Source: Mucilaginibacter rubeus (GTDB lineage: Bacteria > Bacteroidota > Bacteroidia > Sphingobacteriales > Sphingobacteriaceae). From it: DNA of 64,000 bases. Positions within the stretch are counted from its first letter, which is position 1, and every line of letters starts with the position of its first letter. Positions 53,398 to 63,230 of the stretch are shown here, piece after piece. A model generated the notes under the pieces. That model saw nothing but the letters and a program-made list of their open reading frames with translations. It had not been told where the DNA came from and made no database searches. A program made the translations under genes and the position numbers. The stretch covers positions 910,012 to 974,011 of the forward strand of contig NZ_BMKD01000002.1 of NCBI RefSeq assembly GCF_014643835.1. The letters are read 5' to 3'.

Positions 53398-54438
53398 TTA
53401 GAACGCGTACACAGCAGCTACAGCAAACTGGCCGGCTGATTTTGAAGGATCGCCAGAGTGGTTAATGAATGAAGTAGATGAGCCGTGATCTAACCTGATT
53501 TCAGGAATGAAAGTAAGCGGGCCTGATTTGATATTTGCAGTAAAGGTAAATGCTTTAACATTTTGTCCCGGAGGAGGGCCTAAAGTTACTAAATCACCTT
53601 TTTTAGTTTTAAAGTACTCGCCCCTTAAACCTAAAGTTACTGTTTTTGATACTGCTAACTGCGGATACAAAGCAACGCCGCTAAAACCACCGCCATCATG
53701 CGGAACTGAATAAGTAGCGCCGTTTAAGCCCAGTTTAAAGGCATCAGTAATTTGATAAGCGGTTGTTAAATCAACTTCGGTACCTGAAGTACTTCCGGTA
53801 GCAAGGTTAAGATAAGCAGTCCATCCTTTAACAGGAGATACAAACAACTGTGAGCCGAAAGTATTTACCTTATGCGTTGAAGTATAATTGTTCCAGGTAT
53901 CATTAAAAATACCCGCCATTAAACTTACTTTATCACTAAACGCGTAAGTTAATTTAACACCAGGATTTTGGAACGGACCGTTGGTAAATAAATACGAAGT
54001 AGAGTAGTTAAAGTTACCTACCGGGCTAATAACCTCATAACCAATAAAGGTAGCCATATAACCACCGGTAAGGTTTAATTTATCGGTTAAATCATATGAT
54101 ACATACAAATTTTGAATGTGGAATGAATCGCCATTAGGACCATTAGGAATTGATTGGGCCTGGCCACGCGGACCAAATGAAAGCTCGCCCACAAAAGCTG
54201 CTTTACCAACTTTTTTCTTCAAACCCAGATCAATCATACCAATTGATACTGAATTATGATCACTTGCAAAGCTGGTAGGGATTTGCGAACCCTTATCAGA
54301 AAAATCATATTTATAATAGGTATCTACCGAACCGTAGATCACCAGAGGGGAATCTGAGGTTGTTTTAACCGTGTCCTGAGCCTTAACCGTAAAGGCCGCA
54401 ATTGAAAAAAATGAGAAGAGTAGAAATACTTTTTTCAT
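53398..54438 (-). CDS. outer-membrane beta-barrel porin (BBP2 family)
   Basis: The 346-aa protein has a signal peptide (LFSFFSIAAFTVKAQD). A barrel of alternating-residue strands begins VIYGSVDTYYKYDFSD and ends with the aromatic-terminated AGQFAVAAVYAF. It matches the BBP2/OmpL-like porin pattern. Because it lies between two ammonium transporters and near type III glutamine synthetase, it is probably a diffusion channel of nitrogen nutrition. Its strand and the 333-bp upstream gap suggest its own promoter. Substrate is inferred. Confidence 0.85.
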   Translation of the reverse strand: MKKVFLLFSFFSIAAFTVKAQDTVKTTSDSPLVIYGSVDTYYKYDFSDKGSQIPTSFASDHNSVSIGMIDLGLKKKVGKAAFVGELSFGPRGQAQSIPNGPNGDSFHIQNLYVSYDLTDKLNLTGGYMATFIGYEVISPVGNFNYSTSYLFTNGPFQNPGVKLTYAFSDKVSLMAGIFNDTWNNYTSTHKVNTFGSQLFVSPVKGWTAYLNLATGSTSGTEVDLTTAYQITDAFKLGLNGATYSVPHDGGGFSGVALYPQLAVSKTVTLGLRGEYFKTKKGDLVTLGPPPGQNVKAFTFTANIKSGPLTFIPEIRLDHGSSTSFINHSGDPSKSAGQFAVAAVYAF

Positions 54439-54650
54439 GATAACGATTTAATTGTGAATTGATAAACTATTTGTTAATTGTTGTTTTTTTCGGGGAAATA
54501 CACTGTTATTATTTGATTATCAACACCTTGCAGTTAAAAGGATAGTTTATGTGTCGGCATAAAAAATCCCTGCACGATTGGCAACGTCAACGTTCATTTA
54601 AACAACTACTGCTGTTTTAATATGAAATGCTGTTTAGTCTTAAGCCACCA

Positions 54651-54694
54651 CCTTAGTTTAAAGTCAGAAATGAACTCCCGACTTTAAACTGAGG
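54651..54694. repeat. inverted repeat between porin and second amt
   Basis: CCTTAGTTTAAAGTC (54651-54665) and GACTTTAAACTGAGG (54680-54694) pair over 15 positions with one G-T. The gap between the porin start (54438) and the amt stop (54772) is 333 bp and shows no gene. It may act as the amt terminator, though no T-run follows. Confidence 0.6.
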
Positions 54695-54771
54695 ACTATA
54701 GGCTAATACTACCACTCTCCAACCGCACAAGGCATCAATATCTTTGTTTAAGCTGTTAAGCTCCTATATGA

Positions 54772-56379
54772 TCAGGCTTCAGAAGCAACCTTAGCGCCAT
54801 TATCAAAAAGGCCGCTTAAGCTGATCTCATCATCCTGAACTGGGTAAACTTCGATACCGTGGTCAAATACGTCGATACCACCTGCGCCTGTTTCACCATG
54901 CTCTTCGATACGTAATTTCCATGGATGACCTAATTTGTTGATCACAAACATCATCACATAAGTAATTACAAACACAGCAACGGTAATAGTCAAGCTACCT
55001 ATAAGCTGCGCCTTCAACACATCAAAGCCGCCGCCATAGAACAAACCTGCTACCGGAGCAGAGTTATCTGCGCCTGTTGGGCCTGTAGCACCATACTGGC
55101 CTGAAGCAAATAAACCCAATGATAAAGTACCCCAGATACCGCAAAGACCATGTACTGACACCGCACCAACCGGATCATCGATACGGAACCACTCGATCAG
55201 GTAAACACCTGCAAATATTACAAAGCCGGCAACCACACCCAACAGGATCGCGCCAAGCGGGCTTACCCAATAACAAGGACAGGTAATTGCAACAAGGCCA
55301 CCTAAAAATCCATTTATTGTAAAGGCCAAATCAAATTTACCTTTAGTTGGACCAAACCATAAAGCGGCAAGCATAGCAGCAAAACCGCCGGCGCAGGCTG
55401 CAAGTGTAGTGTTAGCAGCAACACGGCCGATACCCTGCATATCCATTGCTGATAGCGTTGAACCAGGGTTAAAACCATACCAACCAAACCAAAGTATAAA
55501 ACCACCTACAGCAGCAACCAATAAGTTGTGACCTGGAGGCAAACCGCCTTTTTCTTTATCATCGCGGGCAAATATCCTGCCTAAGCGTGGGCCTAATACC
55601 ATTGCACCAGCCAAAGAAGCCACACCACCAATAGTATGTACTACTGTTGAACCTGCAAAGTCACGGAAAGGCTGAGCGCTTATTGATTTAAAGAAGCCTG
55701 AAGTTCCCATTAAGGCAAGGAAACCATCCGGACCCCATGCCCAGTGACCGATGATAGGATAGATAAAGCCGGTAATACCGATACTGTAAAGGATATCGCC
55801 ACGGAAACTGGTACGACCGATCATTGCACCTGATACGATGGTTGAGCAGGTATCAGCAAAAGCGTACTGGAAAATCCAGTGTGCCAATACCGGGATACCG
55901 GTTGAACCATAAGTTTCAGGTGTGTTTTGGAGGAAGAACCAGGTTTTGCCATCAGCACCGCCCCAGCCAATAAAGCCGTTACCGTTGCCAAACATAAAGG
56001 CATAACCTATAGCGTAAAATAGTAAACCACAAAGACAAGTATCAAAAATACACTCCATCAGCACGTTCACTGTTTCGCGTTTACGGGCGAAACCAGCCTC
56101 GAGCATAACGAAACCCGCCTGCATACCAAATACCAAAAAGGCAGCAACCAGTGTCCAAACAGTATTAACCGTGTTAATTAACGCTGTTTCATGGGCGGTG
56201 TACGTTTCGGCAGCGTTAGCTTTTGTGCCAAATACACCTGGCAAAACCATCATTGCGGCAAACACCAGCAATAAGCCAATCATTTTCCCTGTAAAAATGG
56301 TTGCTCCCAGCGCCCATTTTTCACGTGTCAGCTGTCGGACTGCACTTAGGAAGTTGTGTTTTGTAGAACCTACTTTCAT
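54772..56379 (-). CDS. amt: ammonium transporter (Amt, second, long form)
   Basis: The 535-aa Amt protein has an extra N-terminal hydrophobic segment (MIGLLLVFAAMMVLPGVFG) and a longer C-terminal cytoplasmic tail (from about 485). Pore histidines H248 (STVVHTIGGV) and H410 (VSVHGLCGIWG) are intact. The insert GADNSAPVAGLFYGGGF is typical of longer bacterial Amt forms. It is divergent from the glutamine synthetase gene across 598 bp of AT-rich DNA that must hold both promoters. It is clearly a different subtype from the first Amt. Confidence 0.94.
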   Translation of the reverse strand: MKVGSTKHNFLSAVRQLTREKWALGATIFTGKMIGLLLVFAAMMVLPGVFGTKANAAETYTAHETALINTVNTVWTLVAAFLVFGMQAGFVMLEAGFARKRETVNVLMECIFDTCLCGLLFYAIGYAFMFGNGNGFIGWGGADGKTWFFLQNTPETYGSTGIPVLAHWIFQYAFADTCSTIVSGAMIGRTSFRGDILYSIGITGFIYPIIGHWAWGPDGFLALMGTSGFFKSISAQPFRDFAGSTVVHTIGGVASLAGAMVLGPRLGRIFARDDKEKGGLPPGHNLLVAAVGGFILWFGWYGFNPGSTLSAMDMQGIGRVAANTTLAACAGGFAAMLAALWFGPTKGKFDLAFTINGFLGGLVAITCPCYWVSPLGAILLGVVAGFVIFAGVYLIEWFRIDDPVGAVSVHGLCGIWGTLSLGLFASGQYGATGPTGADNSAPVAGLFYGGGFDVLKAQLIGSLTITVAVFVITYVMMFVINKLGHPWKLRIEEHGETGAGGIDVFDHGIEVYPVQDDEISLSGLFDNGAKVASEA

Positions 56380-56388
56380 CGTTTAATT

Positions 56389-56450
56389 TAGTTTGATTGT
56401 TTTTTAAAAATTAATTAGTTTGATTGTTGTATTTAAATTTAGTTTGATTG
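56389..56450. repeat. three direct repeats TAGTTTGATTG upstream of amt
   Basis: The word TAGTTTGATTG occurs at 56389, 56416 and 56440, all within 75 bp of the amt start. It may be a repeated activator or repressor site. The rest of the gap (to 56911) is very AT-rich and shows no gene. Confidence 0.6.
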
Positions 56451-56911
56451 CTATCCTGAATTACAAAACCCTTTTCACCTCCAAATCCTCAATCCTGCCT
56501 TTAATCTTTTTCATTTTTTTATAAAAAGCATAATAATTGGTGTGTTTTCGTAAATTATTTTCTGAAATTAGGTAGTATTTTTAAGAATAACAAATTATTA
56601 ATGATAAATTAATGGTAAAAAATCGAAAAATTATGAAAATTGCAAAAACAAGGCTCCTACAATGTCATTTTTTAAACATTTAAAAATGATATTTTCAATC
56701 TAAATTCATTTTCATCATAAAAAAAATTGAAAAATCTAATTTTTACAGTTAAAAACACCAATTAACCAGTTTTAAAATCAAAAACACGCCCAAAAACATT
56801 AAAAAAACACGATTTTATTGATTTAAGGCAGAATTTTTAAAAGAATTAAGACTTTCCTTTAAATTATATCAGTTTTTTAATGATTAGGTGGTATGTTATA
56901 TTTCACTTAAT

Positions 56912-56946
56912 TTTGCCCGATATTTTAAAGGATAGTTATATTTTTG
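56912..56946 (+). promoter_or_regulatory. putative glutamine synthetase promoter
   Basis: TTTG at 56912-56915 and TATTTTTG at 56939-56946 are a -33/-7 pair of the Bacteroidota type (TTTG and TAnnTTTG), with a 23-bp spacer. Transcription would start about 25 bp before the ATG at 56978. Confidence 0.55.
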
Positions 56947-56977
56947 AACACTAACCTTTATTTAAACCTCATAAAAT

Positions 56978-59152
56978 ATGTCCAATATTCGTTTTAAAGC
57001 CTTACAGGATGTACTTTCAAGAACTATCCCTGAAGTAAAACCGCCTTCACCAAAAATTTCCGATTATTTCGGATCGAATGTTTTTGATAAAAAGAAGATG
57101 AAGGAATACCTTTCATCAGAGGCTTACCAGGGAATTGTAAATTCAATTGAAAAAGGTGAGCCGATCCCGCGCGACCTGGCAGAACAGATCGCTTCGGCAA
57201 TGAAAGCCTGGGCTTTAGGCAAAGGCGCAACCCATTATACACACTGGTTTCAACCGCTTACCGGCACTACGGCCGAAAAACATGACGCTTTTTTTGAGCC
57301 CACCGCAGATGGCGGCGCTATAGAACGTTTTTCGGGCGATGCCCTTGCACAACAGGAGCCTGATGCCTCAAGCTTCCCGAGTGGCGGCATCCGTAATACA
57401 TTTGAGGCCCGCGGTTATACCGCATGGGACCCTTCTTCGCCTGCCTTTTTAATGGCGCGTACCCTGTGTATCCCAACAGTGTTCGTATCGTACACCGGCG
57501 AAGCACTTGATTATAAAGTACCTTTATTAAAGGCACTGAACGTGCTTGACAAAGCAGCCGTTGATGTTTGCCATTATTTTGATAAGGGCATTGAAAAGGT
57601 AAACGCGTCATTAGGTATTGAGCAGGAATACTTTTTGGTTGACCTGGCCTTATTTAATGCCCGTCCCGATCTTTATTTAACCGGCCGCACTTTATTCGGC
57701 CACATGTCGGCGAAAAACCAGCAACTGGAAGATCATTACTTTGGCTCGATACCTGAGCGCGTGTATGCTTACATGCAGGATATGGAAGCCGAAGCATTGC
57801 AATTAGGCATCCCGCTTAAAACCCGTCATAATGAGGTTGCTCCATCCCAGTTTGAATGTGCACCGATATATGAAGAGATCAACCTCGCTATCGACCATAA
57901 CCAACTGTTAATGGATTTGATGGACCGTGTTGCCAGGCGCCATAACTTTAAGGTATTACTTCATGAAAAACCATACGCAGGCCTTAATGGTTCGGGCAAG
58001 CACAATAACTGGTCGCTGATAACCAATACAGGCAAAAACCTGTTATCGCCAGGCAAAACGCCTAAAAACAACCTCATGTTCCTGGCCTTTTTTGTGAATA
58101 CCATCAAAGCGGTACACGAGCATGCCGACCTGTTAAGGGCATCCATTGCATCAGTTAACAATGACCACCGTTTAGGCGCCAATGAAGCCCCTCCGGCCAT
58201 TATATCTATATTTTTGGGCAGCCAGCTTAGCGACGTGCTTGATGAGATAGAAACATCCCGCATCAGCAAAAAAATTAAAGAAGAAAACCTGTTATGGCAG
58301 GGCATCCCTAAGATCCCGCAAATTTTGCCCGACAATACCGACCGTAACCGTACCTCGCCTTTTGCCTTTACCGGTAACAAGTTTGAGCTACGCGCGGTAG
58401 GTTCATCAGCCAACTCGGCCAGCCCGATGACCATTCTTAACCTTATCGTTGCCGATCAGCTTAAAAAATTCAAATACGATGTAGATAAGCTGATGAAAAA
58501 AGGCGAGAAAAAAGATCTGGCTTTATTAATGGTGATCAAAAAGTACATCAAAGAATCAAAAAACATCCGCTTTGAGGGAAATGGCTATAGCGAAGAATGG
58601 GAAAAAGAAGCCGCGCTAAGAGGTTTACCCAATGTTAAAACCACACCAAAAGCGCTGGATGCTTTAATAAACGATAAGTCGGAACATCTTTTTGCCGAAA
58701 CCGGCGTGTTCACCGTGCGTGAAGCGCATGCACGTCACGAGATCTTGCTTGATGCTTTCTACAAAAAGCTACAGATAGAAGCCCGCGTAATTGGCGAAAT
58801 GGTGATGAACGTGATTATCCCGGCAGCAATTGCTTATCAAAGCAAACTGATTGAAAATGTAAAAGGACTAAAAGACATTGGCCTGGATAAAGCAACTTAT
58901 GCTTCGCAGCTGGACATCATTAACAGGATCTCCGAGCATGTGAACTTCATTAAAACCAATACCGAGCAAATGGTTGAAGAGCGTAAAAAAGCTAACGTTA
59001 TTGACGACCTTCGTCAGCGCGCTATTGATTACGATGAAAAGGTAAAATCATTCTTCCAGCCTATCCGCTACCACGTTGATAAACTGGAGCAACTGGTTGA
59101 TGACCGCCAATGGCCGCTGCCAAAATTCAGGGAGTTGTTGTTTATTAAATAG
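56978..59152 (+). CDS. glnN: type III glutamine synthetase
   Basis: The 724-aa protein matches GSIII, the large form common in Bacteroidota, which joins ammonia to glutamate using ATP. The N-terminal DYFGSNVFDKKKMKEYL, the THWFQPLTG block (residues 87-95), EQEYFLVDLALF near 215-226, KTRHNEVAPSQFECAPIY near 276-293 and HEKPYAGLNGSGKHNNWS near 328-345 are characteristic. The length fits the family. It is the first gene rightward of the divergent promoter region shared with the second Amt. A 16-bp hairpin follows the stop. Confidence 0.97.
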   Translation: MSNIRFKALQDVLSRTIPEVKPPSPKISDYFGSNVFDKKKMKEYLSSEAYQGIVNSIEKGEPIPRDLAEQIASAMKAWALGKGATHYTHWFQPLTGTTAEKHDAFFEPTADGGAIERFSGDALAQQEPDASSFPSGGIRNTFEARGYTAWDPSSPAFLMARTLCIPTVFVSYTGEALDYKVPLLKALNVLDKAAVDVCHYFDKGIEKVNASLGIEQEYFLVDLALFNARPDLYLTGRTLFGHMSAKNQQLEDHYFGSIPERVYAYMQDMEAEALQLGIPLKTRHNEVAPSQFECAPIYEEINLAIDHNQLLMDLMDRVARRHNFKVLLHEKPYAGLNGSGKHNNWSLITNTGKNLLSPGKTPKNNLMFLAFFVNTIKAVHEHADLLRASIASVNNDHRLGANEAPPAIISIFLGSQLSDVLDEIETSRISKKIKEENLLWQGIPKIPQILPDNTDRNRTSPFAFTGNKFELRAVGSSANSASPMTILNLIVADQLKKFKYDVDKLMKKGEKKDLALLMVIKKYIKESKNIRFEGNGYSEEWEKEAALRGLPNVKTTPKALDALINDKSEHLFAETGVFTVREAHARHEILLDAFYKKLQIEARVIGEMVMNVIIPAAIAYQSKLIENVKGLKDIGLDKATYASQLDIINRISEHVNFIKTNTEQMVEERKKANVIDDLRQRAIDYDEKVKSFFQPIRYHVDKLEQLVDDRQWPLPKFRELLFIK

Positions 59153-59172
59153 AACGGAATTTTACAAATTGG

Positions 59173-59210
59173 TACGAATGCCACTAACTATAAAGTTAGT
59201 GGCATTCGTA
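59173..59210 (+). terminator. hairpin after glutamine synthetase
   Basis: The perfect 16-bp stem TACGAATGCCACTAAC (59173-59188 and 59195-59210), loop tataaa, begins 20 bp past the stop. It lacks a T-run, so it may be an RNA 3'-end stabiliser or a terminator with weak U tract. Confidence 0.65.
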
Positions 59211-59215
59211 TTATC

Positions 59216-59299
59216 ATGTCATTGCGAGGAACGAAGCAATCGCACGGAAGCGTGACCACTCTGTATAGCATGCGATTGCTTCGTTCCTCGCAATGACAT
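59216..59299. repeat. 84-bp inverted-repeat element (MITE-like)
   Basis: Perfect 29-bp inverted repeats (59216-59244 and 59271-59299) enclose a 26-bp spacer. The arm begins ATGTCATTGCGAGGAACGAA, a sequence that from memory is dispersed in many bacterial genomes. It lies in the 164-bp gap between convergent genes and has no coding capacity. Confidence 0.8.
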
Positions 59300-59316
59300 T
59301 TTTTTATTTTTTATTC

Positions 59317-61092
59317 CTACGCAAACAAATCACTCGCCTTATGCTGTTCAATAATCACAGCTCTGTATTTTGATAGCAATGCCGATTTGGATATAAAGCC
59401 GATAAAAACCTCATCTTTTACTACCGGTAACTGCCATACGTCAATGGCATCAAAGGTGTCCATAACGCTGCTGGCCGGTTGATCATAATCAATTATAGCC
59501 GGTGGTTCAATCATGATATCGGCTATATTTTCATCCGCGATGTCTTTATTGAACAAGCGCCGGCGAATGTCGTCTATCAATACAACACCTTCAAGGCTTC
59601 CGTCCCCTTTAAGCACCGGGAAAATATTAGCATCGGTTTTTGCCAGTACCTGGTAAAATTCGCCAACCGGCATTTGTTTATCAACCGGGGTGTATTTGCG
59701 GTTAATGATGCTATCAAGCATTATACTGTTAAGCATGCCGTAATCCTGCCCCGGGTGAATATTATTATGATGAATCAGCTGGCTCCAGTACATATTATGG
59801 GGCGATGAATAGCGCGATATGATGTATGACATAGCCGATACGATCATGAGCGGAATAAAAAGCACATATCCACCGGTAATTTCGGCTATCAAAAATATAG
59901 CAGTTAAGGGGGCATGCAATACGCCAGCCAGGGCCCCCGCCATACCCACCGCAATAAAATTAACCGTATTTAAATGTATCAGCCCGGTTTGATTAACCCC
60001 ATAAGCCACAAACAACCCCAGGAAGGCACCCGTAAATACCGTAGGTGCAAATGTACCGCCATTGCCACCGGCACCAATGGTAATACCCGCAGCAATGATC
60101 TTGGTAAACACGAGTGCCCCTATAAATAACAGCATGACAAGCGGTTCGGAAAGCCAGTTGGCAAAAAAGCTTTCTTCCTTTAATACATTGATATTACCAT
60201 TTAAAATTTCGGTGAGATAATGATACCCCTCGCCAAACAATTGAGGAAACACAGCAATGATCAACCCTAATATCACACCGCCACCAACTGCCCTCACATA
60301 TCGGTTTTGTTTTTTAAGGATCCCTCCTTCAAGTTTACCCCCTACTTTGGATATATATATCGCTATCCATCCGCTTAATATGCCAAGCAGCACATAAAAG
60401 GGCAGGGCGTTCATTGCCCAGCCTTCGGTAACCAAATGGAACAATTGCCCCGAGTATAATAATTTGGAAACCACAACTCCCGTAGCGGAGGCTATTAATA
60501 AAGGTATAAAAGTAGGAATGGTGATCTCTCCTATTAATATCTCCAGCGAAAAAAGCACCCCGGCAATAGGGCTGTTAAATACCGCAGCTATGCCCGCCGA
60601 ACATCCTGCAGCTAACAATACCGTTTTTTCATAGGGTGTAAGCTTAAAAAACTTACCTACGTTTGAACCGATGGCTGTACCTGTACAAACAATAGGCGCC
60701 TCCAACCCTGCCGAACCGCCGAAGCCTACGGTTAACGAGCTTGTTATTAAATGCGAATAAATATTATTGGCTTTGATGTTTGAGCGGTTCTTTTTGATAT
60801 TGATGAGCACCTTACCTATCCCTTTTTCAATCTTATCGCGGTTGATCAGGTGCTGATAAAGCACCGTACCCAAAATGCCTATTGCAGGTAAAAACACATA
60901 TGCTATATGATAATATAGGTGCGAAGAGATATTCCGGCTTAACTCTTCCATTAAATGCACTAAAAACTTAAGGGCAACGGCGGCCAGTCCGCCCATAAAA
61001 CCTACAAACACGCTGCAATAAATTAAAAAGTTACGTTGACTATTGCGTTTTAACCGCCAGCGGTTTATTTTGTAGGAAAGCGTTTTTAACAT
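59317..61092 (-). CDS. ClC-family chloride channel/transporter with CBS pair
   Basis: The 591-aa protein has the ClC membrane domain in the first 440 residues. Signature segments are GFGGSAGLEAPIVC (gating glutamate E131 in place of the GREGP motif) and GAGGNGGTFAPTVFTGAFLG. CBS domains lie at about 450-580 (MPVGEFYQVLAKTDANIFPV; then DQPASSVMDTFDAIDVWQLP). ClC proteins carry chloride, with or without proton exchange, and CBS domains often bind adenosyl nucleotides. The external-gate glutamate is present, which fits an exchanger. Confidence 0.92.
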   Translation of the reverse strand: MLKTLSYKINRWRLKRNSQRNFLIYCSVFVGFMGGLAAVALKFLVHLMEELSRNISSHLYYHIAYVFLPAIGILGTVLYQHLINRDKIEKGIGKVLINIKKNRSNIKANNIYSHLITSSLTVGFGGSAGLEAPIVCTGTAIGSNVGKFFKLTPYEKTVLLAAGCSAGIAAVFNSPIAGVLFSLEILIGEITIPTFIPLLIASATGVVVSKLLYSGQLFHLVTEGWAMNALPFYVLLGILSGWIAIYISKVGGKLEGGILKKQNRYVRAVGGGVILGLIIAVFPQLFGEGYHYLTEILNGNINVLKEESFFANWLSEPLVMLLFIGALVFTKIIAAGITIGAGGNGGTFAPTVFTGAFLGLFVAYGVNQTGLIHLNTVNFIAVGMAGALAGVLHAPLTAIFLIAEITGGYVLFIPLMIVSAMSYIISRYSSPHNMYWSQLIHHNNIHPGQDYGMLNSIMLDSIINRKYTPVDKQMPVGEFYQVLAKTDANIFPVLKGDGSLEGVVLIDDIRRRLFNKDIADENIADIMIEPPAIIDYDQPASSVMDTFDAIDVWQLPVVKDEVFIGFISKSALLSKYRAVIIEQHKASDLFA

Positions 61093-61165
61093 AAGAAGTA
61101 TATACTACCAATTCTGCTGATGAAGAGTTATGAGCGCGAATTGTTTTCAATTAAGCTGATAAAAC

Positions 61166-61188
61166 AGACTGGTCATATACACCAGTCT
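61166..61188. other. hairpin in the clc-purM intergenic region
   Basis: AGACTGGT (61166-61173) and ACCAGTCT (61181-61188), loop catatac, are followed by attttctt on the plus strand. It lies in the divergent gap about 125 bp upstream of purM. It may be a leader attenuator or a chance palindrome. Confidence 0.4.
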
Positions 61189-61311
61189 ATTTTCTTACAA
61201 AGAAACACAATTTCGGTCAATTTTATTAATCAGGTCACACCCATAATTTAAACTCCGTATAAGGAGTAGCACTCTTTCTGAAAATTAAGGTTAATAGCAT
61301 TATATTTGCCC

Positions 61312-62493
61312 ATGATTTCTTCGCAAAGATATGATCAGCGTGGCGTATCAGCCTCCAAAGATGACGTTCATAATGCCATAAAAAATATCGATAAAGGCAT
61401 TTTCCCAAAAGCTTTCTGCAAAATAGTACCCGATATCTTAACCAACGATCCTGAGTATTGCAATATTATGCATGCCGATGGTGCCGGTACCAAATCGTCC
61501 CTGGCTTATACTTACTGGAAAGAGACGGGAGATATCTCTGTATGGCGCGGCATAGCCCAGGATGCCATCATCATGAACCTTGATGATCTGCTCTGCGTGG
61601 GGGCTACAGATAATATACTGCTGTCATCAACCATCGGCCGTAACAAGGGCCTAATTCCTGGTGAAGTTATTGCCGCGATCATTAATGGCACCGAAGAAAT
61701 TTTGGCCGAACTGCGCGAGGCCGGCATAGGCATTTACTCCACCGGCGGTGAAACTGCCGATGTAGGCGACCTGGTACGTACTATCATTGTTGATTCGACG
61801 GTTACCTGCCTTATGAAGCGCGAAGATGTGATATCTAACCACCGTATTGAGCCCGGCGATGTAATTGTAGGGCTTGCCTCATACGGTCAGGCTACTTATG
61901 AAAAAGAATACAACGGCGGCATGGGCTCAAACGGCCTAACCTCCGCCCGCCATGATGTGTTTAATAAAACCATCGCCGATAAATTCCCCGAAAGCTATGA
62001 CGCGGCCATCCCTTACGAGCTGATCTTTTCGGGCAGTAAAAACCTTACCGACGCTATTGACATTGGCAACGGTGAAACCGTAACAGCAGGCAAGCTCGTT
62101 TTAAGCGCGACCCGTACCTACGCGCCAATCATTAAGCAAATTTTAGATGGCTACCGCAGCCAGGTTCATGGCATGGTACATTGCAGCGGCGGCGCGCAAA
62201 CCAAAGTATTGCATTTTGTAGAAGGTTTGCATATTATAAAAGACAACCTGTTCCCTGTACCACCATTGTTTAAACTCATTCACGAGGAGTCAAAAACCAG
62301 CTGGCAGGAAATGTACAAGGTATTTAATATGGGGCACCGCATGGAGCTTTATGTGCCTGAAGCTATAGCTGCTGACCTGATCAATATCTCAAAAAACTTT
62401 GGTGTTGATGCACAGATCATTGGCCGTGTAGAAAAGGCTGATACTAAAAAAGTAACCGTGACATCGGAGTTTGGAGTGTTTGAGTACGAGTAA
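61312..62493 (+). CDS. purM: phosphoribosylformylglycinamidine cyclo-ligase (AIR synthase) PurM
   Basis: The 393-aa protein starts at the ATG at 61312; the frame from 61306 begins with TTG. Features are QRYDQRGVSASKDDVHNAI, HADGAGTKSSLAY, DDLLCVGATDNILLSS, STGGETADVGDLV and the C-terminal FNMGHRMELYVPE. It closes the imidazole ring of FGAM using ATP, the step after PurL. It is about 24 kb from purL and not in its operon. It is longer than the E. coli enzyme (345 aa), as is common in Bacteroidota. Confidence 0.95.
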   Translation: MISSQRYDQRGVSASKDDVHNAIKNIDKGIFPKAFCKIVPDILTNDPEYCNIMHADGAGTKSSLAYTYWKETGDISVWRGIAQDAIIMNLDDLLCVGATDNILLSSTIGRNKGLIPGEVIAAIINGTEEILAELREAGIGIYSTGGETADVGDLVRTIIVDSTVTCLMKREDVISNHRIEPGDVIVGLASYGQATYEKEYNGGMGSNGLTSARHDVFNKTIADKFPESYDAAIPYELIFSGSKNLTDAIDIGNGETVTAGKLVLSATRTYAPIIKQILDGYRSQVHGMVHCSGGAQTKVLHFVEGLHIIKDNLFPVPPLFKLIHEESKTSWQEMYKVFNMGHRMELYVPEAIAADLINISKNFGVDAQIIGRVEKADTKKVTVTSEFGVFEYE

Positions 62494-62512
62494 ATAATAA
62501 CGACATAAATTT

Positions 62513-63202
62513 ATGCTGAGGTTTTTGGCTACTTTGTCCCCATTAAAATTATGGGCGATATTTTTAGCCGAAAACCTTTTTGTTACTACCCTGGCCCTGC
62601 TATTCGGATGGTTGATCTTAAAACTATCCAACAAACCAATAAAACGGACAAGCCGAAACGAGATTCTGGTATGCATGTTAACCAATGCCATCAACACAGC
62701 GATCACCTATGCCGGTTATTGGCTTTTTAAGCACAACTATATAACACTCACGTTCCAGTTAAAGTGGTACACCCTTCTTGATTTCTTGCTCTTATTTATG
62801 CTGATGGACCTGGCTATGTTCATTTTCCATTACTTCATCCACCACTCAGTTATTTATAAAGCGATCCACAAATTTCACCATCATTACGCCGATCCTATCC
62901 CTATCGACCTGTTTGTTCTCCATCCTATCGAAACGATTGGCTTTGGCTCGTTATGGCTTATAATATTGGCTCTTTATGGTTTCAATTTCTATGCGGTACT
63001 GATTTACCTTACAGCCAATTTATTTTTCGGTATCATGGGCCATTTAGGTATTGAGCCCGTTCCTGCCTCTGTTCGAAAAATGGCTCCTTTTAAATATTTA
63101 GGTACACCCTCTTTTCACCATCGGCATCACCTGGAAATTGATTTTAATTTCGGCTTTTATACCAACATCTGGGATAGGTTATTTAAAACTTATAAGCCTT
63201 AA
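62513..63202 (+). CDS. fatty-acid hydroxylase superfamily membrane protein
   Basis: The 229-aa membrane protein has four or so helices and the histidine clusters of the sterol desaturase/fatty-acid hydroxylase group. These are HYFIHHS (from H106), HKFHHHY (H119-H124) and SFHHRHHLEID (H202-H206), which bind two irons. An N-terminal helix pair precedes the first cluster. It starts 19 bp after purM and may be co-transcribed with it. Substrate (fatty acid, sterol or carotenoid) is unknown. Confidence 0.87.
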   Translation: MLRFLATLSPLKLWAIFLAENLFVTTLALLFGWLILKLSNKPIKRTSRNEILVCMLTNAINTAITYAGYWLFKHNYITLTFQLKWYTLLDFLLLFMLMDLAMFIFHYFIHHSVIYKAIHKFHHHYADPIPIDLFVLHPIETIGFGSLWLIILALYGFNFYAVLIYLTANLFFGIMGHLGIEPVPASVRKMAPFKYLGTPSFHHRHHLEIDFNFGFYTNIWDRLFKTYKP

Positions 63203-63230
63203 ACAATAAGCTTATAAGCTCACCTTTTAT

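Noticed and set aside
61301-61308. TATATTTG box as a purM promoter
   Set aside because: It is 3 bp before the ATG, so transcription would start inside the gene; no downstream start fits the PurM N terminus.
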